DNA of 8,867 bases, from the NCBI GenBank assembly GCA_946540075.1, contig CAMNHZ010000035.1:1-8867 (forward strand). Reading direction: 5' to 3'. Made by a program: the position numbers and the translations under genes. Shown here piece by piece: positions 1 through 5,835 of the stretch. Below the pieces are notes generated by a model. That model was given only the letters and a program-made list of their open reading frames with translations, was not told the origin of the DNA and made no database searches. Position 1 is the stretch's first letter. Every line of letters begins with the position of its first letter. Origin of the DNA: an uncultured Bacillota bacterium. Its GTDB lineage: Bacteria > Bacillota_I > Bacilli_A > RF39 > UBA660.

Positions 1-16
1 GTGTACTTTTTTATTA

Positions 17-45
17 TTGACATTAGATAGTAATTATTATATAAT
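17..45 (+). promoter_or_regulatory. Consensus sigma-A promoter of the permease gene
   Basis: TTGACA at 17-22 and TATAAT at 40-45 are both perfect consensus hexamers, separated by the ideal 17 bp. Transcription should start near 52, giving a leader of about 40 nt before the ATG at 91. GAGGG at 81-85 is the ribosome binding site, 5 nt from that ATG. The leader is too short for a yybP-ykoY (manganese) riboswitch, so any metal control would have to act through a repressor. Confidence 0.88.
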
Positions 46-52
46 TTTGCTT

Positions 53-71
53 AAATATATTGTCTATATTT
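53..71. promoter_or_regulatory. Candidate operator: AAATATA-N5-TATATTT palindrome at the start site
   Basis: AAATATA (53-59) and TATATTT (65-71) form a perfect 7-bp inverted repeat around TTGTC. It lies immediately downstream of the predicted transcription start of the metal permease. A perfect promoter usually needs a repressor, and a dyad here is well placed for one. In DNA this AT-rich a 7-bp dyad can arise by chance, and it does not clearly match the MntR, Fur or ArsR boxes I know. The regulator is therefore unassigned. Confidence 0.35.
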
Positions 72-90
72 GTAAGAACTGAGGGATAGT

Positions 91-936
91 ATGAAAGATA
101 TAATATTAGATACATTATTAGATGGAATAAAACTTATACCATTTTTATTTATAGCATTTTTAATAATAGAATTAATTGAACATAAGTATTCAAAGAAGAC
201 AAAAAAGATAGTAAGTAATTCAGGTAAATTTGGTCCTATTATAGGAGGTGTCCTAGGAGCATTCCCTCAATGTGGTTTTTCTGTTATGGCAACTAACTTA
301 TATATAACAAGAATAATAAGTTTGGGTACTCTTATATCAATATATTTATCAACAAGTGATGAGATGCTTCCAATTTTAATATCTGAAGGAGTATCATTTG
401 GTTTTGCTTTTAAGATAATATTAATAAAATTATCTATAGGTATTGCTGCAGGATTTATAATTGATTTTATTTTAAGAAATAAGAATAAAAACATAGAATT
501 AGATTCTCATATCTGTGAAGATGAACACTGTCACTGTGATCATGGACTTATAAAACCAGTAATTAAACATACTATAAATATACTTATATTTATAATGATA
601 GTTACTTTTGCTTTGAATCTATTATTTGAATATGTTGGTGAGGATAATTTATCTAAATTATTCCTTAAAAATAGTATTTTTGGTCCTTTTATAGCTAGTA
701 TTATTGGTCTTATTCCTAATTGTGGTGCAAGTGTAATACTTACTGAATTATATTTAAAAAATGCTATTTCATTAGGTTCTGGTATTGCTGGACTTCTAAC
801 AGGAAGTGGTGTAGCTATATTAGTACTATTCAAGTCAAATAAGAATTTAAAAGAAAATCTTAGTATCTCATTAATTATTTATACTATTGGTGTTTTAAGT
901 GGTATTGTCATTGAATTAATAGGAATGATTTTATAA
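91..936 (+). CDS. DUF2899/ArsP_2-family metal permease (putative manganese or arsenic exporter)
   Basis: This 281-residue polytopic membrane protein matches the family annotated as 'putative manganese transporter' or 'arsenic efflux protein' (PF11449, recognised by eye). It has two homologous halves, each with a P-x-C-G-x-S signature in a hydrophobic segment: PQCGFS at 59-64 and PNCGAS at 209-214, each preceded by GxxPxCG-type glycine-rich helix and followed by a Leu-Tyr-x-x-x-x-Ile-Ser-Leu-Gly stretch. The inverted-repeat layout is like other cysteine-containing efflux permeases. Between the halves is a soluble linker rich in Cys, His and acidic residues (138-151), a likely metal-binding loop. 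Membrane helices lie roughly at 10-30, 46-66, 76-97, 104-127, 162-182, 196-216 and later. The start is fixed by GAGGG at 81-85. The stop overlaps the next ATG by one base (TAATG), so the two genes are probably translationally coupled. The metal is not determinable from sequence. Confidence 0.82.
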   Translation: MKDIILDTLLDGIKLIPFLFIAFLIIELIEHKYSKKTKKIVSNSGKFGPIIGGVLGAFPQCGFSVMATNLYITRIISLGTLISIYLSTSDEMLPILISEGVSFGFAFKIILIKLSIGIAAGFIIDFILRNKNKNIELDSHICEDEHCHCDHGLIKPVIKHTINILIFIMIVTFALNLLFEYVGEDNLSKLFLKNSIFGPFIASIIGLIPNCGASVILTELYLKNAISLGSGIAGLLTGSGVAILVLFKSNKNLKENLSISLIIYTIGVLSGIVIELIGMIL

Positions 937-1478
937 TGAAAGAAAAAAATATGTCATATGATGCAATTGACATAAGTAGATATATAATTAACTACTGCAA
1001 TGATAATGACATATATATATCAAATCTTAAACTTCAGAAACTTTTATATTTTATACAAGCATACTTTCTTATCAATAAAGAAAATCCACGTGCTTGTTTT
1101 GGGGAAAGAATTGAAGCCTGGGGTTTTGGACCAGTCGTACCAAAGGTCTATTACGAATTTCGCAGATTTAATCTTTCAAATATTATTTCACAGCATACAT
1201 ATCTTGAATATGATGAAGATAACATTTGGAATGTTAAAAGAAAGAAATTTGACAGCAGTGTAATCTCAAAGGAAGATAAGAAGTTGATTGAAGAGGTTGT
1301 AGACTACTTTTTGGAATATTCTCCACCAGAACTTTGTAAAATAGTATTAAAACAGAAACCTTGGAAGGATGCATACGAAAACATTAATGATAATGAGATA
1401 ACACCGCAAGCACTTATAGAATATTTTGGTAGAGAGTCACAAGTTACTAATGTTAAATGTTATAAAAAGAATAGATAA
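936..1478 (+). CDS. Panacea-domain protein (DUF4065, SocA/GepA-like), orphan antitoxin candidate
   Basis: This 180-residue soluble protein carries the Panacea fold (PF13274, formerly DUF4065) from about residue 6. The signs are the opening Y-x-A-x-D-I-x-x-Y-I-I helix, the S-N-L-K-L-Q-K-L-L-Y-F-x-Q-A motif at about 29-43, and the E-A-W-G-F-G-P-V-V-P-x-V-Y block at about 60-72. Panacea is known as a promiscuous antitoxin domain that pairs with unrelated toxins; SocA is a ClpX adaptor that delivers its toxin for degradation. No toxin-like reading frame adjoins it here: upstream is a metal permease overlapping by one base, and downstream is a terminator. Codon choice differs from the neighbours, with 8 of 12 leucines as CTT and with CAG, TAC, GAC and CGC present, which suggests acquisition. 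An alternative start is the ATG at 951, where family homology begins. Only a weak AGGA at 921-924 serves 936, so expression probably depends on coupling. Domain confidence is high; role unknown. Confidence 0.85.
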   Translation: MKEKNMSYDAIDISRYIINYCNDNDIYISNLKLQKLLYFIQAYFLINKENPRACFGERIEAWGFGPVVPKVYYEFRRFNLSNIISQHTYLEYDEDNIWNVKRKKFDSSVISKEDKKLIEEVVDYFLEYSPPELCKIVLKQKPWKDAYENINDNEITPQALIEYFGRESQVTNVKCYKKNR

Positions 1479-1510
1479 TTATACTAATATTAAAATTATT
1501 TTACATCTAT

Positions 1511-1552
1511 TTAAAAGAGTTAATACTTTAACTCTTTTAATTTGTCTTTTTT
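1511..1552 (+). terminator. Strong intrinsic terminator after the Panacea gene
   Basis: A perfect 13-bp stem (1511-1523 with 1528-1540) closes a TACT loop and is followed by TTTGTC and a run of six T. The right arm sits in the -35 position of the next promoter. The stem is almost fully symmetrical, but the T run follows only on this strand, so it should mainly stop the permease-Panacea transcript. Confidence 0.88.
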
Positions 1553-1556
1553 ATTG

Positions 1557-1579
1557 TATAATAGTGTATAGAGAAGGGA
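1557..1579 (+). promoter_or_regulatory. -10 box and ribosome binding site of the deoD operon
   Basis: TATAAT at 1557-1562 is a perfect -10. No good -35 is visible: the expected place (about 1534-1539) reads CTTTTA and lies inside the upstream terminator's stem. Transcription should start near 1569, so the leader is only about 20 nt. AAGGGA at 1574-1579 is the ribosome binding site, 9 nt before the ATG at 1589. Confidence 0.6.
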
Positions 1580-1588
1580 TGTGATGGT

Positions 1589-2281
1589 ATGACACCACAT
1601 ATAGAAGCTAAAAAAGGAGAAATTGCTAAAACAGTAATTATGCCAGGAGATCCATTACGTGCTAAATTAATTGCTGAAAGATATTTAGATAATGCTAGAT
1701 TAGTTACTAGCGTTAGAAATGTTTTAGGATATACTGGAACTTATAAAGGTAAGGAAGTAACAGTAATGGCATCTGGTATGGGAACTGCTAGTATGGGTAT
1801 ATATTCATATGAATTATATCATTTTTATGATGTAGAAAATATTATTAGAATTGGTTCAGCAGGAAGTGCTAGTGAAAGTTTAGATGTATATAATTTACTT
1901 CTAGTAGATAGTTCATATTCTGATTCTAGTTATGCTAGAGTAATGAGTGGTATAACAGATAATATTATATATCCTAGTTCAGAATTAAATGATAGAATAA
2001 TAAATAAAGCTAAAGAATTAAATCAAGAATTAAAACTAGGTAGAGTTTATTGTACTGAGGTATTTTATAAAGATAATACATTAAAAATATGTAATGAAAA
2101 TAATTGTCAAGCCGTAGAAATGGAAACTTTTGCATTATTTCATAATGCTAATGTACTTGGTAAAAAAGCAAGTGCTGTTATTACTATTTCAGATAGTTTG
2201 ATAAATGGAAAATCACTATCAAGTGAAGATAGACAAAATAGTTTTACAAATATGATGTTACTTGTTTTAGAATCAATTTAG
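1589..2281 (+). CDS. deoD: DeoD-type purine-nucleoside phosphorylase
   Basis: Cytoplasmic hexameric enzyme of the NP-I family that phosphorolyses purine (deoxy)ribonucleosides to a free base and (deoxy)ribose-1-phosphate, in purine salvage. At 230 residues it is close to the E. coli enzyme (239). Active-site residues align with E. coli: His4 in T-P-H-I, Gly20 and Arg24 in M-P-G-D-P-L-R, Arg43, Arg87 and Ser90 in I-I-R-I-G-S for phosphate, the V-E-M-E-T nucleoside-binding block at 176-180, and the catalytic Asp202 (S-D) with Arg215 (D-R-Q), equivalent to Asp204 and Arg217. The middle region (about 96-130) is divergent, which could shift base preference. It is the first gene of an operon: ymfF starts 28 nt downstream with no terminator between. 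No other deoxynucleoside catabolism gene (deoA, deoB, deoC) is present in the window. Confidence 0.95.
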   Translation: MTPHIEAKKGEIAKTVIMPGDPLRAKLIAERYLDNARLVTSVRNVLGYTGTYKGKEVTVMASGMGTASMGIYSYELYHFYDVENIIRIGSAGSASESLDVYNLLLVDSSYSDSSYARVMSGITDNIIYPSSELNDRIINKAKELNQELKLGRVYCTEVFYKDNTLKICNENNCQAVEMETFALFHNANVLGKKASAVITISDSLINGKSLSSEDRQNSFTNMMLLVLESI

Positions 2282-2309
2282 ATGAACATAATAAAAAAGA
2301 GGTGAATAT

Positions 2310-3569
2310 ATGAATTATAAAAAATATGAAATGGGCCCATATAATCTTCATATTATTAAGAATGATAAATTTAAAACAAATGCTATTGAAATAAAAATCA
2401 AGACAATAACTAAGAATAAAGAAGCACTTTATATACAATTATTATCTGATTTACTTATTAAAAGTACTAATAAGTATAAAAATAGTAGACAGTTAGAAAT
2501 AGCCAGTGAAGAATTATATAATGCTGTTTATTCACTAAGTTCAAAAGTATCAGGTAAGTATAAAATACTTGATTTATCAATAAGTTTCTTAAATGAAAAA
2601 TATGCAGATGAAAACATAGTAGAAGATGTATTTAAATTTATACATGAAATATTATTTAATCCCGATGTTCATAATAATGCATTTGATGAAAACCGTTTAA
2701 ATCAAGTAAAAGCAACTTTAAAAGATGATTTAAAGTTTAACTTAGATATACCATCTTTTTTAGGTAAGAAAAAACTTAATAACATTATGAATCCAGAAAT
2801 TTTAGATATATGTGACATGATTGATGACATAGATGATATCTCTGGAGAAGAATTATATAATTACTATTTAGAACTTTTAAAAAGAGGAATAGTTGATATA
2901 TTCGTTTGTGGAGATGTAGATGAAAATAAAATTAAAGAAAATGTAACTAAGTATATTGAAATAAATACTATCAAAAGAAAAGGTGTAAGTCACTATATAA
3001 AACAAGATAAATTTAGAAAAAGATCCCGCTCAACTATTATAGAAAAAGATGTTAGTCAAAGTAGTTTAAATATAGGATATAAGTTAAATACTATGACTAA
3101 TTTCGAAACACAATATACTAGTTATGTTTATAACTATATCTTAGGATCAGGAATGAATTCATTATTATTTAAAGATGTCCGTGAAAAACATTCATTATGT
3201 TATACAATAAATTCCACATTTGCTAGATTATATAATATTATGTATGTAACCGCAGGTATTGATTCTAAAAACTATAAAAAGACACTTTCACTAGTTAAAA
3301 AGAATATAAAGAAAATTAGTGAAGGTAAGTTTGATGAAAAAGCCATTGAAGAAGCAAAAGAATTCTTTAAAGCTGGGAATCTTTCAATTTTAGATAGTCA
3401 ATTTGGAATAATTGGAAGATTTGTTTCAATAGAATACTTAGATCAAGATAGTTTTGATAAAAGAGGCAAAGAAATAGATAAAGTAACTAAAGAAGATGTT
3501 ATGAAATTAGCTAAGAAAATACATTTAGATACTATTGTTTTAGTAAAGGGGAGTGATACAAGTGAATAA
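2310..3569 (+). CDS. ymfF: YmfF-like M16-fold protein without zinc site (EF-P modification-associated)
   Basis: A 419-residue cytoplasmic protein of the M16 (pitrilysin/MPP) fold, matching the Bacillus YmfF family that databases label 'EF-P 5-aminopentanol modification-associated' (also spelled YfmF). The HxxEH zinc motif expected near residues 43-51 is absent; that helix reads QLLSDLLIKS. The C-terminal half keeps the Arg/Tyr substrate-grip motif of M16 proteins, V-R-E-K-H-S-L-C-Y, with Arg291 and Tyr298. It is thus a non-catalytic partner, and the next gene supplies the zinc site. The start at 2310 has a strong AGAGGTG at 2298-2304, 5 nt away. The stop overlaps the following gene, as expected for a stoichiometric pair. 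In B. subtilis the pair lies beside ymfI, the reductase that finishes EF-P modification; no ymfI homologue is present here, so the link to EF-P is by family only. Confidence 0.87.
   Translation: MNYKKYEMGPYNLHIIKNDKFKTNAIEIKIKTITKNKEALYIQLLSDLLIKSTNKYKNSRQLEIASEELYNAVYSLSSKVSGKYKILDLSISFLNEKYADENIVEDVFKFIHEILFNPDVHNNAFDENRLNQVKATLKDDLKFNLDIPSFLGKKKLNNIMNPEILDICDMIDDIDDISGEELYNYYLELLKRGIVDIFVCGDVDENKIKENVTKYIEINTIKRKGVSHYIKQDKFRKRSRSTIIEKDVSQSSLNIGYKLNTMTNFETQYTSYVYNYILGSGMNSLLFKDVREKHSLCYTINSTFARLYNIMYVTAGIDSKNYKKTLSLVKKNIKKISEGKFDEKAIEEAKEFFKAGNLSILDSQFGIIGRFVSIEYLDQDSFDKRGKEIDKVTKEDVMKLAKKIHLDTIVLVKGSDTSE
3545..3553 (+). promoter_or_regulatory. Ribosome binding site that decides the ymfH start
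   Basis: AAAGGGGAG at 3545-3553 is a near-perfect Shine-Dalgarno sequence. The upstream in-frame GTG at 3553 begins on its last base and cannot use it. The in-frame GTG at 3562 lies 8 nt downstream, ideal spacing. Translation therefore most likely starts at 3562, overlapping the ymfF stop (3567-3569) by 8 bp. Confidence 0.85.
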
Positions 3570-4845
3570 ATATGAAATCAAAGGCTTTGATATAGACTTG
3601 TATCATGAAACTTTAGATAATGGATTAGAAGTATATATTATTCCTAAAAATAATAGTAAAAATATATATGCAACACTAACAACTAGATTCTCTTCAAACG
3701 ATATTGAATTTATTCCAATTGATAGTAATAAATTTGTTAAAGTTCCATTAGGAATTGCTCATTTTTTAGAACATCAAGCATTTGAACAAGAAAATGGAAA
3801 ACCTATATTTGAATTATTTAGTGAATATAGTGCAAATGTAAATGCAGCAACAAGTAAGAATTATACAAATTATTATTTTAATAGTATTGGTAATTTAAAA
3901 GAAAACTTAACACTATTATTAGACTTTGTTCAAAGTCCATATTTTACAGATGAAAGTGTAGAAAAAGAAAAAGGAATTATTATTCAAGAACTAAAAATGA
4001 ATGAAAATAATCCATATCGTGTTGCTGAAAATATAGCTGCTAAGAATTTGTTTGTAAATAATAATATGAAATATCCTATTATAGGAACAATAGAAAGTAT
4101 TAATAAAACAACAAAAAAAGATTTATATAAATGCTATAATACTTTTTATCATCCTGCCAATATGTTTTTAGTTGTAAGTGGGAATATTGATCCAATAGAG
4201 ACAATAAATATTATAAAAGAAAATCAATCAAGTAAAAAATTTGCTCCATTTAAAAAGATTATTAAAAAAGAAATAATAGAGCCAGATAATGTAGCAAAAG
4301 AAAAAGAAGTCATTGAGATGGATATTAGTAATCCTATTGTTAATATTTCATATAAAGTTAATATTAGTAAAATAAAAGGAATTTCAATAAATAATCTATA
4401 TAGATGGTGTCATTTATTTTTGGCTGCTAATCTATCATTAACATCTGAGCTTAATGAAAAACTTATAAATGAAGGAATATTAACTAATAATATTGATTAT
4501 TATATTGAAAGAGCAGGTAATCATTTTATTATAGATATTAGTGGAGAAACTAACAAAATAGATCAATTTATTCAAGAAATTGATAAACAATTAAAGAAAT
4601 TAGAAACAAGTGAAAATGATTTTTATCGTAAAAAGAAATGTATGATAAGCAACAATATTATGGGTAGTGATAGTATTTTTAGTTTAAATAATTTTGTATC
4701 ATTTCAAGTTTTATATGAAAATAAATTTGACATAGATAGAATTCAATATATTAAAGATATGAAATATAAAACATACATGAATTTAATAAAAAAACTAGAT
4801 TTATCCAATAAAACAGTAACTATAGTTAAACCAAAGAATGTTTAG
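3562..4845 (+). CDS. ymfH: YmfH-like M16 zinc peptidase, catalytic partner of YmfF
   Basis: From the GTG at 3562 this is 427 residues (430 if the GTG at 3553 is used; numbering below follows the longer form). The M16 zinc motif HxxEH is intact as H-F-L-E-H at 70-74. The helix E-K-G-I-I-I-Q-E at 139-146 supplies the third ligand Glu146 and the accessory Glu139, seven residues apart as in insulysin (Glu182/Glu189). The C-terminal half, where the M16 Arg/Tyr motif should be (about 300-318), reads NEKLINEGILTNNIDYY, with no matching Arg. The two genes are therefore complementary halves, like the alpha/beta subunits of mitochondrial processing peptidase. Predicted cytoplasmic, with no signal peptide. 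The substrate is unknown. It overlaps ymfF by 8 bp and is followed by a terminator, ending the deoD operon. Family annotation links it to EF-P 5-aminopentanol modification. Confidence 0.88.
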   Translation: MNKYEIKGFDIDLYHETLDNGLEVYIIPKNNSKNIYATLTTRFSSNDIEFIPIDSNKFVKVPLGIAHFLEHQAFEQENGKPIFELFSEYSANVNAATSKNYTNYYFNSIGNLKENLTLLLDFVQSPYFTDESVEKEKGIIIQELKMNENNPYRVAENIAAKNLFVNNNMKYPIIGTIESINKTTKKDLYKCYNTFYHPANMFLVVSGNIDPIETINIIKENQSSKKFAPFKKIIKKEIIEPDNVAKEKEVIEMDISNPIVNISYKVNISKIKGISINNLYRWCHLFLAANLSLTSELNEKLINEGILTNNIDYYIERAGNHFIIDISGETNKIDQFIQEIDKQLKKLETSENDFYRKKKCMISNNIMGSDSIFSLNNFVSFQVLYENKFDIDRIQYIKDMKYKTYMNLIKKLDLSNKTVTIVKPKNV

Positions 4846-4880
4846 ATAATGATTTATAAATTGAAAGTTAAGTATTTTAA

Positions 4881-4912
4881 AAAGGACATATAGATAATTT
4901 TATATGTCTTTT
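4881..4912 (+). terminator. Intrinsic terminator after ymfH
   Basis: A 12-bp stem (4881-4892 with 4901-4912) has one G-U pair and an 8-nt AT-rich loop, with GACATATA/TATATGTC as its core. The T residues after it are few and partly inside the stem, so it should be weaker than the one at 1511. Confidence 0.65.
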
Positions 4913-4972
4913 ATATTATAAAAATGTAAGAATGGTTTCTTCGTGTCAATTATAAAAATATATGATATTATT

Positions 4973-5100
4973 ATGACAGAAGGTAAGAGAGTATATATAA
5001 AAAAAGGAACAAATAAAAATAAAGGATTTACATTAATTGAGTTACTAGCCGTAATAGTTATTTTGCAGTAATCGCTCTATTTAAATCAAAATTAGCCTAA
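4973..5100 (+). pseudogene. Truncated, frameshifted type IV prepilin-like N-terminus
   Basis: The frame from the ATG at 4973 gives a short basic leader and then KGFTLIELLAVIVIL, an exact class III (prepilin) signal: cleavage would fall after the Gly at 5024-5026, with Phe+1 and Glu+5 (5039-5041). It then hits TAA at 5069. Restoring one G in TTGCA at 5063-5067 (making TTGGCA) continues the typical helix as AVIAL, then FKSKLA and TAA at 5098-5100. A frameshift and loss of the pilin body are thus separate lesions. No Shine-Dalgarno precedes 4973. AAGGTAAGAGAG (4980-4991) lies upstream of an in-frame ATA at 4997, which could be a decayed ATG of an original MKKG-type start. The intact frame would encode 42 residues, far below a functional pilin or pseudopilin. 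The segment is probably a degraded or partly copied pilin gene. Expression as a 32-residue peptide is possible but unsupported. Confidence 0.78.
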
Positions 5101-5125
5101 AGAACATAATTATATGTTCCTTTTT
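5001..5125. repeat. 11-bp inverted repeat bracketing the pilin remnant
   Basis: AAAAAGGAACA (5001-5011) is the perfect reverse complement of TGTTCCTTTTT (5115-5125). The right copy overlaps the right arm and T run of the local terminator hairpin, so in RNA the two pairings exclude each other. This could be a fossil of an element end, an attenuator-like arrangement, or chance in AT-rich DNA. Confidence 0.45.
5102..5125 (+). terminator. Hairpin-plus-T terminator after the pilin remnant
   Basis: GAACATA (5102-5108) pairs with TATGTTC (5113-5119) across an ATTA loop, followed by C and five T. It sits directly behind the remnant and ahead of the next promoter. A second terminator about 200 bp after the ymfH one implies that the remnant was once a separate transcription unit. 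Confidence 0.65.
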
Positions 5126-5142
5126 ATATATATAAATTTAAT

Positions 5143-5171
5143 TTGAAAATACACATATTTTGTGATAAAAT
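5143..5171 (+). promoter_or_regulatory. Promoter of the two metallopeptidase genes, extended -10
   Basis: TTGAAA at 5143-5148 and TAAAAT at 5166-5171 are spaced by 17 bp, with the extended -10 dinucleotide TG at 5163-5164. Transcription should start near 5178, leaving a leader of only about 12 nt before the ATG at 5190. The Shine-Dalgarno there is poor (GTGA at 5182-5185). Confidence 0.75.
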
Positions 5172-5189
5172 GTTTGCGGTAGTGATAGT

Positions 5190-5825
5190 ATGAAATATAA
5201 AATAAATGGAATTTACTATGATGTAATAATTGAAAAAAAGAATAATAAAAATACTTATATAAGAGTAAAAGATGATTTTACTATACATGTAACAACTAAT
5301 TATTTTACAAGTAAGCGTAGTATTTTAACATTACTTAGAAATAATCATGATTCATTAATAACTATGATTGATGAAAAATTAAAACAACAAGAAAAAGAGA
5401 ATAATTTTTATTATATGGGGCGTAAGTATGATATAATAGTAGTATCTACACTAAAGACTATTGAATTTGATGAAAATCATGTATATGTAAAAAGTATGGA
5501 TAGTCTTAATAGATGGTATAAAAAAGAGATGAAAAATTTGTTTAAAGAGAAAATTGATTATTATTATAATCAATTTGAAGAGGATATACCTTATCCAATT
5601 TTAAAGATAAGAAAGATGAAGACAAGATGGGGTGTATGTAACAAAAGGGATGATTCAATCACACTTAATTCTAATTTAATGAAGTATGATGTAAGTGCGC
5701 TTGAGTATGTTGTTGTTCATGAGTTATCACATTTTGTTCATTTTGATCATTCTAAACAGTTTTGGGAAACTGTTAAGAAGTATTATCCTAATTATAAAAG
5801 ATCAATCGCATTATTAAAAGATTAG
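5190..5825 (+). CDS. YgjP/SprT-like zinc metalloprotease (DUF45, M48-type)
   Basis: A 211-residue soluble protein of the YgjP-like metallopeptidase family (PF01863), often annotated 'M48 family' or 'SprT family zinc-dependent metalloprotease'. The zinc motif is V-V-H-E-L-S-H at 175-181 (ligands His177 and His181, general base Glu178), followed by the third ligand His187 in F-D-H-S-K-Q-F-W. Just upstream is the family's other hallmark, K-T-R-W-G-V-C followed by I-T-L-N-S-N-L at about 144-163. The length is near the usual 220-240 residues, slightly short at the N-terminus. No signal peptide or membrane segment, so cytoplasmic. Substrates are not established for this family. It is cotranscribed with the following secreted murein peptidase (10 bp apart). 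A shared role in the envelope is possible, but proximity is the only evidence. Confidence 0.88.
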   Translation: MKYKINGIYYDVIIEKKNNKNTYIRVKDDFTIHVTTNYFTSKRSILTLLRNNHDSLITMIDEKLKQQEKENNFYYMGRKYDIIVVSTLKTIEFDENHVYVKSMDSLNRWYKKEMKNLFKEKIDYYYNQFEEDIPYPILKIRKMKTRWGVCNKRDDSITLNSNLMKYDVSALEYVVVHELSHFVHFDHSKQFWETVKKYYPNYKRSIALLKD

Positions 5826-5835
5826 GGAGGGACTT

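Larger units (their letters stand above)
4846..5189. other. 344-bp intergenic region: pilin remnant between two hairpins
   Basis: No intact gene is visible. In order it holds the ymfH terminator (4881-4912), about 60 bp with no recognised signal, a broken prepilin N-terminus (4973-5100), a hairpin-plus-T terminator (5102-5125) and the promoter of the next gene (5143-5171). Apart from AAGAA/TTCTT at 4928-4941, a 5-bp dyad too small to interpret, I see nothing else. Confidence 0.75.

Noticed and set aside
1..13. GTGTAC followed by a T run at the window edge, like the right arm of a terminator.
   Set aside because: Only one arm would be inside the window, so no stem can be shown.
52..90. Possible manganese (yybP-ykoY) riboswitch ahead of the permease.
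   Set aside because: The predicted leader is about 40 nt, too short for that fold, and I see no conserved motifs of it.
540..833. Minus-strand frame opposite the permease.
   Set aside because: Antisense to a conserved membrane protein and shows no start signal or family match. The same holds for minus frames at 267-494, 2244-2438, 5872-6072 and 6658-6858.
1000..1263. Alternative + strand frame inside the Panacea gene, 87 residues.
   Set aside because: It lies wholly inside a gene with clear family motifs, and its own translation shows no recognisable domain and no ribosome binding site.
3553..3561. Upstream GTG start giving a three-residue longer YmfH.
   Set aside because: It overlaps the Shine-Dalgarno sequence itself, and the GTG at 3562 has ideal spacing.
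4921..4972. A promoter for the pilin remnant.
   Set aside because: TATGAT at 4961-4966 could be a -10, but no acceptable -35 lies 16-18 bp upstream.
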